NCBI GenBank assembly: GCA_958448515.1
Contig: CAUDEF010000007.1
Coordinates: 40,351-104,350 of the forward strand
From: an uncultured Phascolarctobacterium sp.
GTDB taxonomy: Bacteria > Bacillota > Negativicutes > Acidaminococcales > Acidaminococcaceae
Length of the DNA stretch: 64,000 bases
Direction: 5' to 3'
Made by a program: the position numbers and the translations under genes. Positions 46,657-55,794 of this stretch are shown one piece after another. The notes below the pieces were generated by a model, which worked only from the letters and a program-made list of their open reading frames with translations, was not told the origin of the DNA and made no database searches. Each line of letters begins with the position of its first letter. Within the stretch, counting starts at the first letter, position 1.

Positions 46657-46678
46657 ATTGCATCCTCCATATGATTTC

Positions 46679-46707
46679 ATATTAACAATGCAATAATTGT
46701 TTGTCAA
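46679..46707 (-). promoter_or_regulatory. Promoter with an operator-like palindrome before the P-type ATPase homologue
   Basis: Consensus TTGACA (46702-46707), 17-nt spacer, TAATAT (46679-46684). The spacer is filled by the inverted repeat AACAAT-GCAATA-ATTGTT (46684-46701), placed like an operator for a regulator that binds between -35 and -10. Confidence 0.7.
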
Positions 46708-46714
46708 TAAAGCC

Positions 46715-46742
46715 AAAAGCACTTTCATGTGAAAGTGCTTTT
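46715..46742. terminator. Terminator behind the uridine-kinase-like gene
   Basis: Perfect palindrome AAAAGCACTTTCA-tg-TGAAAGTGCTTTT. Confidence 0.8.
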
Positions 46743-46748
46743 CTTAAA

Positions 46749-48413
46749 TTACAGCTCATCTTTAAATACAGAACCACCAATGAACTCTCTCAAAATAGAG
46801 TTATTGGGAATTACATTATCATCAATTTCTCTTACATGGTTTAAAAGGCCCAATAACCTTCTGGCAGAATAATATGCCTTGCCGGACTCAGGTGTTATCT
46901 CTTTTAATCTTGGCTCTGCATATTTTTTTAATACAGCAAATTCATAAATCAATGTTGTATTAAACATAACATCTGCACTGGACTGAAACGGGAAAATATA
47001 CTTTTCTTCACCTTCTCGGACATTATCCCACAGCTCCAGCGTTGCAACAGCATCATGAGACCTGAACTGTGAATCACGAACAATTCTGCGTAAAAGACGC
47101 ATGTCAGTAGTATTTATACGGTTATATTCATCCATTGACATGGGGGTTAACGCACTTACATAAATTTTCATTTTATTAATAGCAGGAATGGCTGCTGTCA
47201 ATTTATCATTCAGTCCATGAATACCTTCTACAACCAATACAGAATCATCTGACATCTGTATTTCCTTGCCGCGATATTCACGCACACCGGTACGGAAGTT
47301 ATATTTAGGTATTTTTACCTTTTCGCCATGCAGCAGCTTATGCAAATGATCATTAAACAATTTCAGATCTATAGCATCTATTGTCTCAAAATCATAACTT
47401 CCATCCGGCTTTTTAGGGCTGTCTACCCTGTTTAAATAATAGTCATCCATAGATACAGACATCGGTCTGATTCCATTAACTGCTAACTGTATGCTCAGCC
47501 TTTGGGCAAATGATGTCTTGCCAGAAGATGAAGGGCCTGCAATAAGGATAAGCTTCAATTCGCTTCTTCTGGCAGCAATTTCATCTGCAATGGCAGCTAT
47601 TTTTTTCTCGTGTAATGCTTCAGCAACCTGAATTATTTTATTTGCCGCGCCAATTTCTATAATATGATTTAACTTTCCGACTGTATTGCAATGTATCATT
47701 TCTGACCATTCTTCTGCCTCATGAAATACTTCATTCAGGCGTGACTGATCAACAAATTCAGGCAGTACATCCCAGCTTCCTGTATCTGGATAATTAAGAA
47801 CTACTCCATTATCATATTTTATCAAAGCAAAGTTAGGAACATAGCCTACATCGGGACACATGGGTCCAAAGAAATACCCGGACTGACCTTGCAGATAATA
47901 AATAGTTATTATAAGATTTTCATCAACTTCACATAATAAAGACTTACTGTCACTGCTGCAAGTGCCGGCAAATTTTTCCATAACCTCTGCTTTAGACATT
48001 CTTTCTAAAGTAATAGGCACTCTTTCAGAAACCATTTGTTTCATAGCAGCTTCTATTCTGGCAAAATCAGCAGCTGTTAATTTTTCTTCGCTATCATCTG
48101 TACAATATAAGGCACTGCCTAAAGTATTTCTTACTTCAATTTTTATATCAGGATACAGACGCTTAGCAGCAGTAATAAACAGGAACAGTAATGTTCTTAC
48201 ATAAACACGCATGCCTTCAGCATTATTTACTTCAATAAAATCTACAGTTCCATCCACATCTATAGCTTTTTGCAGATCATACGCTTCACCGTTAAAAATA
48301 CCGGCAACAATGGGAGAACCATAATTTTTCTGGAAGAGCGGTACTATATCCAGCAAGCATCCTCCGCTGGGAATTTCAATAACCTGTCCGTCACGATAAG
48401 TAAGTTTAAGCAT
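46749..48413 (-). CDS. TGS-domain nucleoside kinase (uridine kinase-like)
   Basis: 554 residues: N-terminal TGS-like domain (1-60, LTYRDGQVIEIPSGGCLLDI), a ThrRS-editing-like middle (to about 250), and a phosphoribulokinase/uridine kinase domain with Walker A AGPSSSGKTSFAQRL near residue 290 and SMDDYYLNR. Such fusions are common in Firmicutes; nucleoside specificity is inferred. ATG at 48413 after GAGGTGTAAT. Confidence 0.87.
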   Translation of the reverse strand: MLKLTYRDGQVIEIPSGGCLLDIVPLFQKNYGSPIVAGIFNGEAYDLQKAIDVDGTVDFIEVNNAEGMRVYVRTLLFLFITAAKRLYPDIKIEVRNTLGSALYCTDDSEEKLTAADFARIEAAMKQMVSERVPITLERMSKAEVMEKFAGTCSSDSKSLLCEVDENLIITIYYLQGQSGYFFGPMCPDVGYVPNFALIKYDNGVVLNYPDTGSWDVLPEFVDQSRLNEVFHEAEEWSEMIHCNTVGKLNHIIEIGAANKIIQVAEALHEKKIAAIADEIAARRSELKLILIAGPSSSGKTSFAQRLSIQLAVNGIRPMSVSMDDYYLNRVDSPKKPDGSYDFETIDAIDLKLFNDHLHKLLHGEKVKIPKYNFRTGVREYRGKEIQMSDDSVLVVEGIHGLNDKLTAAIPAINKMKIYVSALTPMSMDEYNRINTTDMRLLRRIVRDSQFRSHDAVATLELWDNVREGEEKYIFPFQSSADVMFNTTLIYEFAVLKKYAEPRLKEITPESGKAYYSARRLLGLLNHVREIDDNVIPNNSILREFIGGSVFKDEL

Positions 48414-48452
48414 ATTACACCTCACTAGTTATACATGATAGCTAAAATAAAA

Positions 48453-48476
48453 AGCCGAAGCTTGGCAGCTCCGGCT
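48453..48476 (-). terminator. Terminator of the aminotransferase gene
   Basis: Stem AGCCGGAGCT / AGCTTCGGCT (one mismatch) followed on the minus strand by TTTTTATTTT. Confidence 0.8.
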
Positions 48477-48482
48477 ACAAAA

Positions 48483-49730
48483 TTATTTTTCAACTTCCTG
48501 CATTGCTGCATAAACTTTAGCAGCCATGCCTTTAATCTTTTTAAGGGGTACAGCACAAACAGCAATACGTACACCTGCAGCTAAAGGAACGGCAAAAATA
48601 TTATCTTCATGTAATTTTTCGCAAATAGCATCAGGGTTTTTAGCAGGAATAGAAAGGAAGAATCCTGCTACATACGGTAACATCGGTAAACCGCAAGCCT
48701 GTGCTTCTTCTGTAAACAAATCGGCACGAGCTTTAATCATTTTATAATAATAATCTCTTTCGTCTTCAGTAGCTTTCAGCAGCTCAGGATTACTGTAAAT
48801 AGTAGCTAAAGTACGCATAGCCGGACGATTGATATTAGACCATGTTGCACGGCTGGTATACTGGTTAATTGCTGCAAACTCATCAATAATCTCTTTGCTG
48901 GAAGAAATACCTATCATAGCACCGGTACGCTGTCCATAAAGAGTAAATCCTTTAGACATGCTGTAGCCAACAATAGTAAGAATATTAGCAGGCAGTCCGG
49001 AAAGTTTTTTGAAAATCTTTCTTACAGATTCTTTCTCACCTGCGTAGTCAATATATGCTACATCAAGGAAGAAAATTATGTTCTTGCCATTGTCTTTAGT
49101 AGCATTTTTCAATACATTTAAAACTCCGTCCATATCTTCTTCAGACAGACTGTATCCAGTAGGGTTGTGAGCAGGAGTATTTAAAATATACAGCAGGCTA
49201 TCCTGTTTGCTCAAAAGTTCTTCTACTTTTTCCTGTAAAGCAGCAAGATTAAATTTATTGTTATCATCTAACATTTTGTAAGTTGTAAAATTGCGGCCCA
49301 TATCATTGCAAAGAACTTTGTATGCTCCCCAATACCAGTCGGAACAAAGAGCGGTTTCGCCTTCTTCCATATAGTTCCAGATTGCATGGTGAATAGCACC
49401 TGTTCCGCCTGCAGTTGCAACAGCAGCAATATATCCTTCAGGACGGGAAGTGCCAAAAGCAGCAGTCAAGACACATTCCAGATATTCAGGTAATCCGGAA
49501 ATAGGCGCATAAGCAATTAATTCATTAGTTTCCAGACTGCGATATACATTTTCTACAGTAGGAAGGCAAACTAATTTTTCTTCTTCATCTAAAATAGCAC
49601 CAATAGTAGCGTTGGTTACATTATCTTTGCCATATTTGGCACTTGCAGCAACAGCAGCGGCATTAGCAGCAAAAATTTTATCCTGAGCAGCCTTGCCTCT
49701 GGCATGCTTTGCAGCAATACTTGTTAACAT
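48483..49730 (-). CDS. PLP-dependent aminotransferase class I/II
   Basis: 415-residue fold-type I aminotransferase. NTPAHNPTGYSLS holds the substrate/PLP-contact Asn, FLDVAYIDYAG the Asp-Tyr pair, GYSMSKGFTLYGQRTGAMIG the PLP lysine, and a late Arg region gives the carboxylate contact. Closest in layout to aromatic/aspartate aminotransferases; donor unknown. AAAGGGGTAATTAAGT precedes the ATG. Monocistronic with its own terminator. Confidence 0.9.
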   Translation of the reverse strand: MLTSIAAKHARGKAAQDKIFAANAAAVAASAKYGKDNVTNATIGAILDEEEKLVCLPTVENVYRSLETNELIAYAPISGLPEYLECVLTAAFGTSRPEGYIAAVATAGGTGAIHHAIWNYMEEGETALCSDWYWGAYKVLCNDMGRNFTTYKMLDDNNKFNLAALQEKVEELLSKQDSLLYILNTPAHNPTGYSLSEEDMDGVLNVLKNATKDNGKNIIFFLDVAYIDYAGEKESVRKIFKKLSGLPANILTIVGYSMSKGFTLYGQRTGAMIGISSSKEIIDEFAAINQYTSRATWSNINRPAMRTLATIYSNPELLKATEDERDYYYKMIKARADLFTEEAQACGLPMLPYVAGFFLSIPAKNPDAICEKLHEDNIFAVPLAAGVRIAVCAVPLKKIKGMAAKVYAAMQEVEK

Positions 49731-49820
49731 ACTTAATTACCCCTTTCACGACACATTAAATAAAATAAACAACATATAATGTTATTATCACACCAAAAAG
49801 TTGAATGGTCAATATGCTGA

Positions 49821-52187
49821 TTACAGATCAATAACAGTGGCACCGCTGCCGCCTGTTTCAATTGATGCTGTTTCCATCCTTCTTACAAACTTGTTATTTT
49901 CAAGATAAGCAGTAAGTCCGGCTCTTAAAGCACCTGTACCCTTACCATGTATCAACCGTAACTGATTTATGCCTGCCAAAAGGGCATCATCAATAGCTTT
50001 ATCAACTACAGGAATAGCCTCATTTAAGGTCATGCCTCTAAGGTCAATTTCCTGTTTGGCACTGGAACTTTTTGCCACAAACATCTGATGTGCATATCCT
50101 GCTTTTTTACGTTTTTTAACCGATTCCGGCTCAGAACTAACTGGCTGAGCCTTGGTAATCAGGCAGCTTTTCATAGGAATATTCATTTTAAGAATACCCA
50201 CCTGAACAGTAACCTCATTACCTTTAATATCTGTAATAATGCCATTTTTTCCTAAAGAAATAACATAAACATGCAATCCCTTTTTAGCATTGTCTTTAGT
50301 AAGACTTTGTCCTTCCGGCACAGGCGCATCTTCACTAAACTGTTTATCCAGTTTTTTACGTGCTTCTTCAGCAGCCTGCTGCAGTCTTTTAGTATCAAAA
50401 TCAGCCTTCAAGGAACGAAGTTCCTTAAGTACCGCTTCTGACTCTCTGCGGCTCTTTCGATAAATATCATCAGCCTGTTCTCTGGCTTTACGCAGCATTT
50501 CGGCTTTACGGCGTTCAAAATCCTGCTTGGCATGAGCCAGTTCATTACGCAAATGTTCACTTTCCAGACGCAGCTGTTCTATTTCTCTGCTGCTGCTTTC
50601 ATATTTTCTGCGTTTACCCTCCAGCTCCTGCAGAACATTTTCCATATGCGCATGCTCCTGATTTAAGAGCCTGCCGGCCTGATTAACAATTTCTTCTGCC
50701 AATCCCAGGCGCCTGCTTATATTAAAAGCGTTACTGCTTCCCGGAACTCCCATCAAGAGCCTGTAAGTGGGCCTTAATGACACAGGATCAAATTCTACAC
50801 TGGCATTTTCCATACCGTCTCTTTCATAAGCAAAGCTTTTCAGCTCGCTATAGTGGGTAGTTATAATAGATAAAATCCCCTGATTGTGCATATGCTCAAT
50901 CATCGCCATAGCCAATGCGGCACCTTCGTTAGGATCTGTACCTGCACAAATTTCATCTATCAAAACTAAATCTCCGCTCTGAACTTCAGCCAATATGCTG
51001 ATAATATTTTTCATATGTCCGGAGAAAGTACTGAGGCTTTGCTCAATACTCTGCTCGTCACCAATATCCGCATAAACTGCTCTGAACACCGGTAATTTAG
51101 CACTCAAAGCCGGTACAAACATGCCGCACTGCGCCATTAAGGAAAATACGCCTACAGCTTTTAAAGCAACGGTTTTACCACCGGTATTAGGACCGGTAAT
51201 TAATAGAGTATTAAATTTATCACCCAGTTCAATATCTAACGGAACTACCTGCTCCTGATTTAAAAGCGGATGCCTGCCTTTAGATATTTCTATTTTTCCG
51301 CCAACCAGCATCATGGGTCTTGTGGCATGCTGTTCCTGCGCAAGATAAGCTTTGGCACATATAACATCAAGTTCTGTAAGCGTATCAAGAGAACTTAAAA
51401 TATTAGCAGCCTCACTGCCTACATTACCGGAAAGTTGTTTTAAGATGCGCTCTATTTCCTCTTTTTCTTCAGCTGCATACCTTTTTATATCATTGTTCAA
51501 ATTAACAACAGCAAGCGGCTCAATAAATAATGTTGCACCAGTACCGGACTGATCGTGCACTATGCCCGGAAAATTCATTTTGTATTCCTGTTTGATAGGA
51601 ATAACATAACGGTCACCGCGCATGGTCACAATATTATCCTGAAAATATTTCTGATTATTAGGATCATGCAAAATGCTGTCTAATTTTTCTTTAACTCTGT
51701 TTTTAGATATCAAAATAGCATTTCTGAGTCCGCTCAATTTAGGTGAAGCAGTATCTTTTATTTCTCCGTGATCATCAACAACACTGTCAATCTGTTTTTC
51801 AAGCTTAGTCAGAATACACAAATTTTCTGCATACTCATTTAAAACAGGAGCAAGCTCAGCCTCATCCTGTAAAAACAGTTTCATTTGTTTAAATGCAGCA
51901 ATGGTTGTCATAATATTCATCAGCGCTTCTGTATCAAGAATTCCGCCTATTTCAGCTCGCTTTACATCAGAAGCTATATTATGCGCACCACCAAAAGGAA
52001 ATCTTCTTCCATTATCTAAAATATACAGTGCTTCAGCTGTTTCCTGCTGCAGCTTTTTAACCTTTTCAAATCTGCTTTCTACCTGTATGGCTAAGGCAGC
52101 TTCCCTGCCTAAGGATGTAGCAGTTTTTGACGCCAGCATATTTTTTACTTTATCAAATTCTAAAGTCTTAACAGCAAATCTTGCCAT
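49821..52187 (-). CDS. mutS2: Endonuclease MutS2
   Basis: MutS paralogue; relatives suppress homologous recombination or split collided ribosomes. 788 residues: core and clamp helices, ATPase with LLITGPNTGGKTVALKAVG and LVLIDEICAGTDPNEGAALA, a long charged coiled coil (about 510-610) and the C-terminal Smr domain (IDLRGMTLNEAIPVVDKAID, LRLIHGKGTGALR). Follows the U32 peptidase by 14 nt. Confidence 0.96.
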   Translation of the reverse strand: MARFAVKTLEFDKVKNMLASKTATSLGREAALAIQVESRFEKVKKLQQETAEALYILDNGRRFPFGGAHNIASDVKRAEIGGILDTEALMNIMTTIAAFKQMKLFLQDEAELAPVLNEYAENLCILTKLEKQIDSVVDDHGEIKDTASPKLSGLRNAILISKNRVKEKLDSILHDPNNQKYFQDNIVTMRGDRYVIPIKQEYKMNFPGIVHDQSGTGATLFIEPLAVVNLNNDIKRYAAEEKEEIERILKQLSGNVGSEAANILSSLDTLTELDVICAKAYLAQEQHATRPMMLVGGKIEISKGRHPLLNQEQVVPLDIELGDKFNTLLITGPNTGGKTVALKAVGVFSLMAQCGMFVPALSAKLPVFRAVYADIGDEQSIEQSLSTFSGHMKNIISILAEVQSGDLVLIDEICAGTDPNEGAALAMAMIEHMHNQGILSIITTHYSELKSFAYERDGMENASVEFDPVSLRPTYRLLMGVPGSSNAFNISRRLGLAEEIVNQAGRLLNQEHAHMENVLQELEGKRRKYESSSREIEQLRLESEHLRNELAHAKQDFERRKAEMLRKAREQADDIYRKSRRESEAVLKELRSLKADFDTKRLQQAAEEARKKLDKQFSEDAPVPEGQSLTKDNAKKGLHVYVISLGKNGIITDIKGNEVTVQVGILKMNIPMKSCLITKAQPVSSEPESVKKRKKAGYAHQMFVAKSSSAKQEIDLRGMTLNEAIPVVDKAIDDALLAGINQLRLIHGKGTGALRAGLTAYLENNKFVRRMETASIETGGSGATVIDL

Positions 52188-52201
52188 TTATACACCTTCT
52201 T

Positions 52202-54670
52202 TTACAATACTCCTCTGAAATAATGTCCACGAGTTGTATTTGGTAAATTCTCTTCAATATGTAGTTCATCATTTAACACACTTTTATACATAAATGTTAT
52301 TTTAGCAGTTTCTGCCTCGTCATAACTGCGGGCATCTATACGCAGATATTTTACACCGATACTTTCCATGTGCCTAATATTGGTAAGCATGGACAAGTCA
52401 TGAGCATTAAGGATATGCATTCTGCAATACTGATCAGTTGCTACAGGGAACTTGGCGTCTTTTCTGTCGCTCAGATATAACTGCTCACGACAATTGAACT
52501 TACATGCTCCTTTATGCAGATCACCTAAAAAGCTTCCGCCGACACAGTATTCAGAAACCATCATTTCAATGCGGCCCTGTACCAGACATTCTAAAGGTAC
52601 TGGCGAAACAGCAGCAAGATGCTCTACCTGTGCCATAGTAAGCTCTGCAGATAAAACAGCTCCGCAGGCATTATTTTCTCTCCAGAAATCAAGTGCCTGA
52701 ACATTATATATATTCAAACTTCCATCTGCCCATAGTTTTAACTTATCATATTGCTGAGCCATAAGCCACAAACTGTTATTATTTATATAAACAAAATCAG
52801 GCTGCAGTTCATTCCATAAAGCAAATAATTTTTCAAAATAGCTTAACTGATTTTCTTTTACTATACGAGGTGTCGCAAAAGCAATTTCTTTTCCATAACT
52901 TCTTGCTATTTCTGCCGCTTTCCTGTAGTCGTCATTGGTAACAAGTTTGGTACTGAAACAGTCTCCGGCAAATAAAATCCTATCTGCACCATTTTTTACT
53001 GCCTCGTACACTTTGGCAATGGTATCACAATGAACAACAAGATAGCTATGCTTACTGCGGCTTATCTTTTCTTCCGGAATGAGATTTTTCTCTGCGCTGT
53101 AAACCTGTTTTCTGGCAGGTGCAAACGCTTCCAATCTGCTGGCATCTAAAGATTCTACAGCCATACGTCTGGCCTCATTCATTTCGCTCATTGGCACCAT
53201 AACATTTTCATCATGCTCAAAAATCATAGATTCCAAGCAGTATTCACTTGTACCAAGTCTGTCAATCTGCTTACGCACAACATCATCAGTTAAGGCTCTC
53301 TTTAAGGCAGGTTCAACAATAAAATCTGTTTCTCCGTAACCTACGTTGCCTTCATCATCAGTCAGCACTACTTTCATAGGTTCACCCAGTTTTGCAGTCA
53401 CGACCGCAGCAACAGGAATTCTTTTTTTAGCATCAGCACCAAAAAACTGCTGTGCATACTGCATAAGATCACTGTCTAAAGTTCTGAAAACACGATCATT
53501 TAACCTTACGCCATTTGGTACATCAATAGTAACATTTTCTCCAATGTAGCCTACTTCTGCTTCTACACCATTTTTAATTAATGATGTCACCGTAGTGCCG
53601 ACACGACCGCCTACAGTAACCCAAAATTCCAAGCCGTCGCCTAAATGCAGTTCTTTATCCAGCTTAATAACTGCTTTATTCTTAGTTTTATCAATTTTAG
53701 CAACTCGGCCAACAAGCACGCCTCTGTTATTCGGCCGTCTGTCACTCATCATTAATTTTCCCGGTCTGCCTGTTAAATATGCCGTTGTGAAATCACGATT
53801 AAAAATCTGCTCAATATTTTCTAAATCTTTATCAGGAACAACATACTCTCCAGCCAGATAACTGTCAATAGCTCTTCTATAAGCATCAACCACAACAGCT
53901 ACATATTCGGGGCGTTTCATTCTGCCTTCTATTTTGTAAGAAACAACGCCCTTTTCAATAAGCTGTGGCAATATGGATAAAGTATTCATATCTTTAGGGC
54001 TGAGCAGATACTGACCGGCATCTTTCCCCTGCAATACGTCTTCATTGTTTGTATTAACAAGCTTATAAGGCAGTCTGCACGGCTGCGCGCAGCGTCCTCT
54101 ATTGCCGCTGCGTCCGCCAATTAAACTGCTCATCAGGCATTGTCCTGAATAACAAACACATAAAGCACCATGGATAAATGTTTCAATTTCACTGCCAACA
54201 TCACAGGCAGCTTTTATTTCGTCCAGGCTTAATTCGCGTGCCAGTACACTGCGTTCCATACCTGCATGAACTGCAAATTTTACACCTTCACTGTTTGTTA
54301 TAGTCATTTGGGTGCTGGCATGTAATGGAAGCTCCGGCACAATTTTTTTTGCCAGATGAATTACACCAAGATCCTGAACTATAATACCATCCACACCAAC
54401 ATTATTTAAAAATATCAGATAATCAGCTAATTCTTTAGTTTCACTGTCATCAACTAATGTATTAACTGTAATATAAATACGAACTCGGTGCATATGCGCA
54501 AAATAAACAGCTTTAGCCATTTCTTCACGATCAAAATTGCTGGCATACTGTCTTGCACCAAATGACTTACCGCCCATATATACTGCATCAGCTCCTGCAT
54601 TAACAGCAGCTTCCAGTGCTTCCCAGCTTCCAGCAGGAGCCAGTAACTCTATTTTACATTCTTTATTCAT
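52202..54670 (-). CDS. U32 family peptidase, long form
   Basis: 822 residues. N-terminal U32 domain (IELLAPAGSWEALEAAVNAG, FIHGALCVCYSGQCLMSSLI, RGRCAQPCRLPY) like RlhA/TrhP, which hydroxylate 23S rRNA or tRNA with an iron-sulfur cluster, plus a DUF3656-type middle and a second barrel with Cys residues near the end (GACKFNCREQLYLSD). So an RNA hydroxylation role is more likely than proteolysis. ATG 54670 with GAGG 6 nt before it; upstream TTG rejected. Confidence 0.9.
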   Translation of the reverse strand: MNKECKIELLAPAGSWEALEAAVNAGADAVYMGGKSFGARQYASNFDREEMAKAVYFAHMHRVRIYITVNTLVDDSETKELADYLIFLNNVGVDGIIVQDLGVIHLAKKIVPELPLHASTQMTITNSEGVKFAVHAGMERSVLARELSLDEIKAACDVGSEIETFIHGALCVCYSGQCLMSSLIGGRSGNRGRCAQPCRLPYKLVNTNNEDVLQGKDAGQYLLSPKDMNTLSILPQLIEKGVVSYKIEGRMKRPEYVAVVVDAYRRAIDSYLAGEYVVPDKDLENIEQIFNRDFTTAYLTGRPGKLMMSDRRPNNRGVLVGRVAKIDKTKNKAVIKLDKELHLGDGLEFWVTVGGRVGTTVTSLIKNGVEAEVGYIGENVTIDVPNGVRLNDRVFRTLDSDLMQYAQQFFGADAKKRIPVAAVVTAKLGEPMKVVLTDDEGNVGYGETDFIVEPALKRALTDDVVRKQIDRLGTSEYCLESMIFEHDENVMVPMSEMNEARRMAVESLDASRLEAFAPARKQVYSAEKNLIPEEKISRSKHSYLVVHCDTIAKVYEAVKNGADRILFAGDCFSTKLVTNDDYRKAAEIARSYGKEIAFATPRIVKENQLSYFEKLFALWNELQPDFVYINNNSLWLMAQQYDKLKLWADGSLNIYNVQALDFWRENNACGAVLSAELTMAQVEHLAAVSPVPLECLVQGRIEMMVSEYCVGGSFLGDLHKGACKFNCREQLYLSDRKDAKFPVATDQYCRMHILNAHDLSMLTNIRHMESIGVKYLRIDARSYDEAETAKITFMYKSVLNDELHIEENLPNTTRGHYFRGVL

Positions 54671-54682
54671 AGTCAACCTCAA

Positions 54683-54928
54683 TTATCGTTCCTTAGCCAA
54701 CTGAAGAATCTTTTCATAACGTTTACGCAAATTGTATAATTCAGCCGCCAGATCCAGTGCTGTCCAAACAGCTACCTTTTCTGTACTGCCGGTACCCGTT
54801 TTCTCTGCCAGTTCCTGCATCTTTTCATCAACAAGCCCTGCTACCGCTCTGACTTCTTCCTCTGAAGCTTCTGTCCGTAAAATATATGTTTCATTAAATA
54901 TCTTTACGGAAATACTGCTTTTTCCCAT
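54683..54928 (-). CDS. zapA: Cell division protein ZapA
   Basis: 81-residue FtsZ-ring stabiliser: globular head SVKIFNETYILRTEASEEEV and C-terminal coiled coil LDLAAELYNLRKRYEKIL. Between a secreted inhibitor-like gene and the U32 peptidase, the usual Firmicutes neighbour. Confidence 0.88.
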   Translation of the reverse strand: MGKSSISVKIFNETYILRTEASEEEVRAVAGLVDEKMQELAEKTGTGSTEKVAVWTALDLAAELYNLRKRYEKILQLAKER

Positions 54929-54930
54929 AG

Positions 54931-55782
54931 CTACTCCTCAACAACTACCTTAAAACTAAATTTATTTATACTCTGTCTTTCCCATGGTCTTTTATACTCC
55001 ATGGTCACAGTATATTCACCGGCTTTCTGTGCTGCCAGAAAAATAATTTCAACACCGCCTACACCAGTTCTGTCATCTTCTCTTGGCATAATAAAGGAGC
55101 TGCCAACTTTTTGCACACATCCCTGAGCATTACCGTCCAAAACTACATCCCAGCGATATCCTGTAGATGGATTTGAATCAAGCTTAAGCGCCATTAAGTT
55201 GCCTTTTTCAATATGCAGCACCTTATCAGCAGCATTATGTGTCAGTCTGGCAACCTGTACAAGTCTGCCAGCAGAACCAATACGCATGTGCGCAGCTAAC
55301 TTACCATATTCAACAAATTTGTTATAACTGCCACTTGCAGAATCTCTGAGGTATAATCCATCATCAGCAAACAAAATATCCTTGTAGCTGCCCAATACAG
55401 TACTAACTTCAGAGCTTTCTACAAAAAAATCACCCAAAACAAACTCTCTGCCAGTTGTTAAGTCGATATTTACACCTTGATAAGCTACTTTTCCGTTACC
55501 TTCTGCTTTAAGCAAAATACCCAGCAAGCTAGGTCTGTTCAGCTTAATATCATAAGTAACATGTGCGTTATTACCCACTTTATCAGCAAGTTCACGCACC
55601 TTGCTGTTTAAAACAGAATTAGCCTGTTTTTCCATATCGACATCTTCATTTCCATCAATATATGGTACAGCACCACTTACATTTTTATAATTTACAGCAG
55701 AAGACAAAACTGTAGTATTTTGTCCGGCAAAAACGGGAACACACAACATCATACATAATAAAGCTGATAAGAAAATCTTCAT
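54931..55782 (-). CDS. Secreted protein with a C-terminal chagasin-like cysteine protease inhibitor domain
   Basis: 283 residues with a signal peptide ending near VFAGQ. The middle (about 85-190) resembles the DUF3298/RsiV-type fold (VTYDIKLNRPSLLG, LTTGREFVLGDFF). The C-terminal ~100 residues have all three chagasin (I42) inhibitory loops in order: NPSTGYRW, the GVGG loop, and RPWE. Chagasins block papain-like proteases. ATG 55782 has GGAGG 6 nt upstream. Exported to periplasm or surface; target unknown. Confidence 0.82.
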   Translation of the reverse strand: MKIFLSALLCMMLCVPVFAGQNTTVLSSAVNYKNVSGAVPYIDGNEDVDMEKQANSVLNSKVRELADKVGNNAHVTYDIKLNRPSLLGILLKAEGNGKVAYQGVNIDLTTGREFVLGDFFVESSEVSTVLGSYKDILFADDGLYLRDSASGSYNKFVEYGKLAAHMRIGSAGRLVQVARLTHNAADKVLHIEKGNLMALKLDSNPSTGYRWDVVLDGNAQGCVQKVGSSFIMPREDDRTGVGGVEIIFLAAQKAGEYTVTMEYKRPWERQSINKFSFKVVVEE

Positions 55783-55794
55783 AAAAACCTCCAT

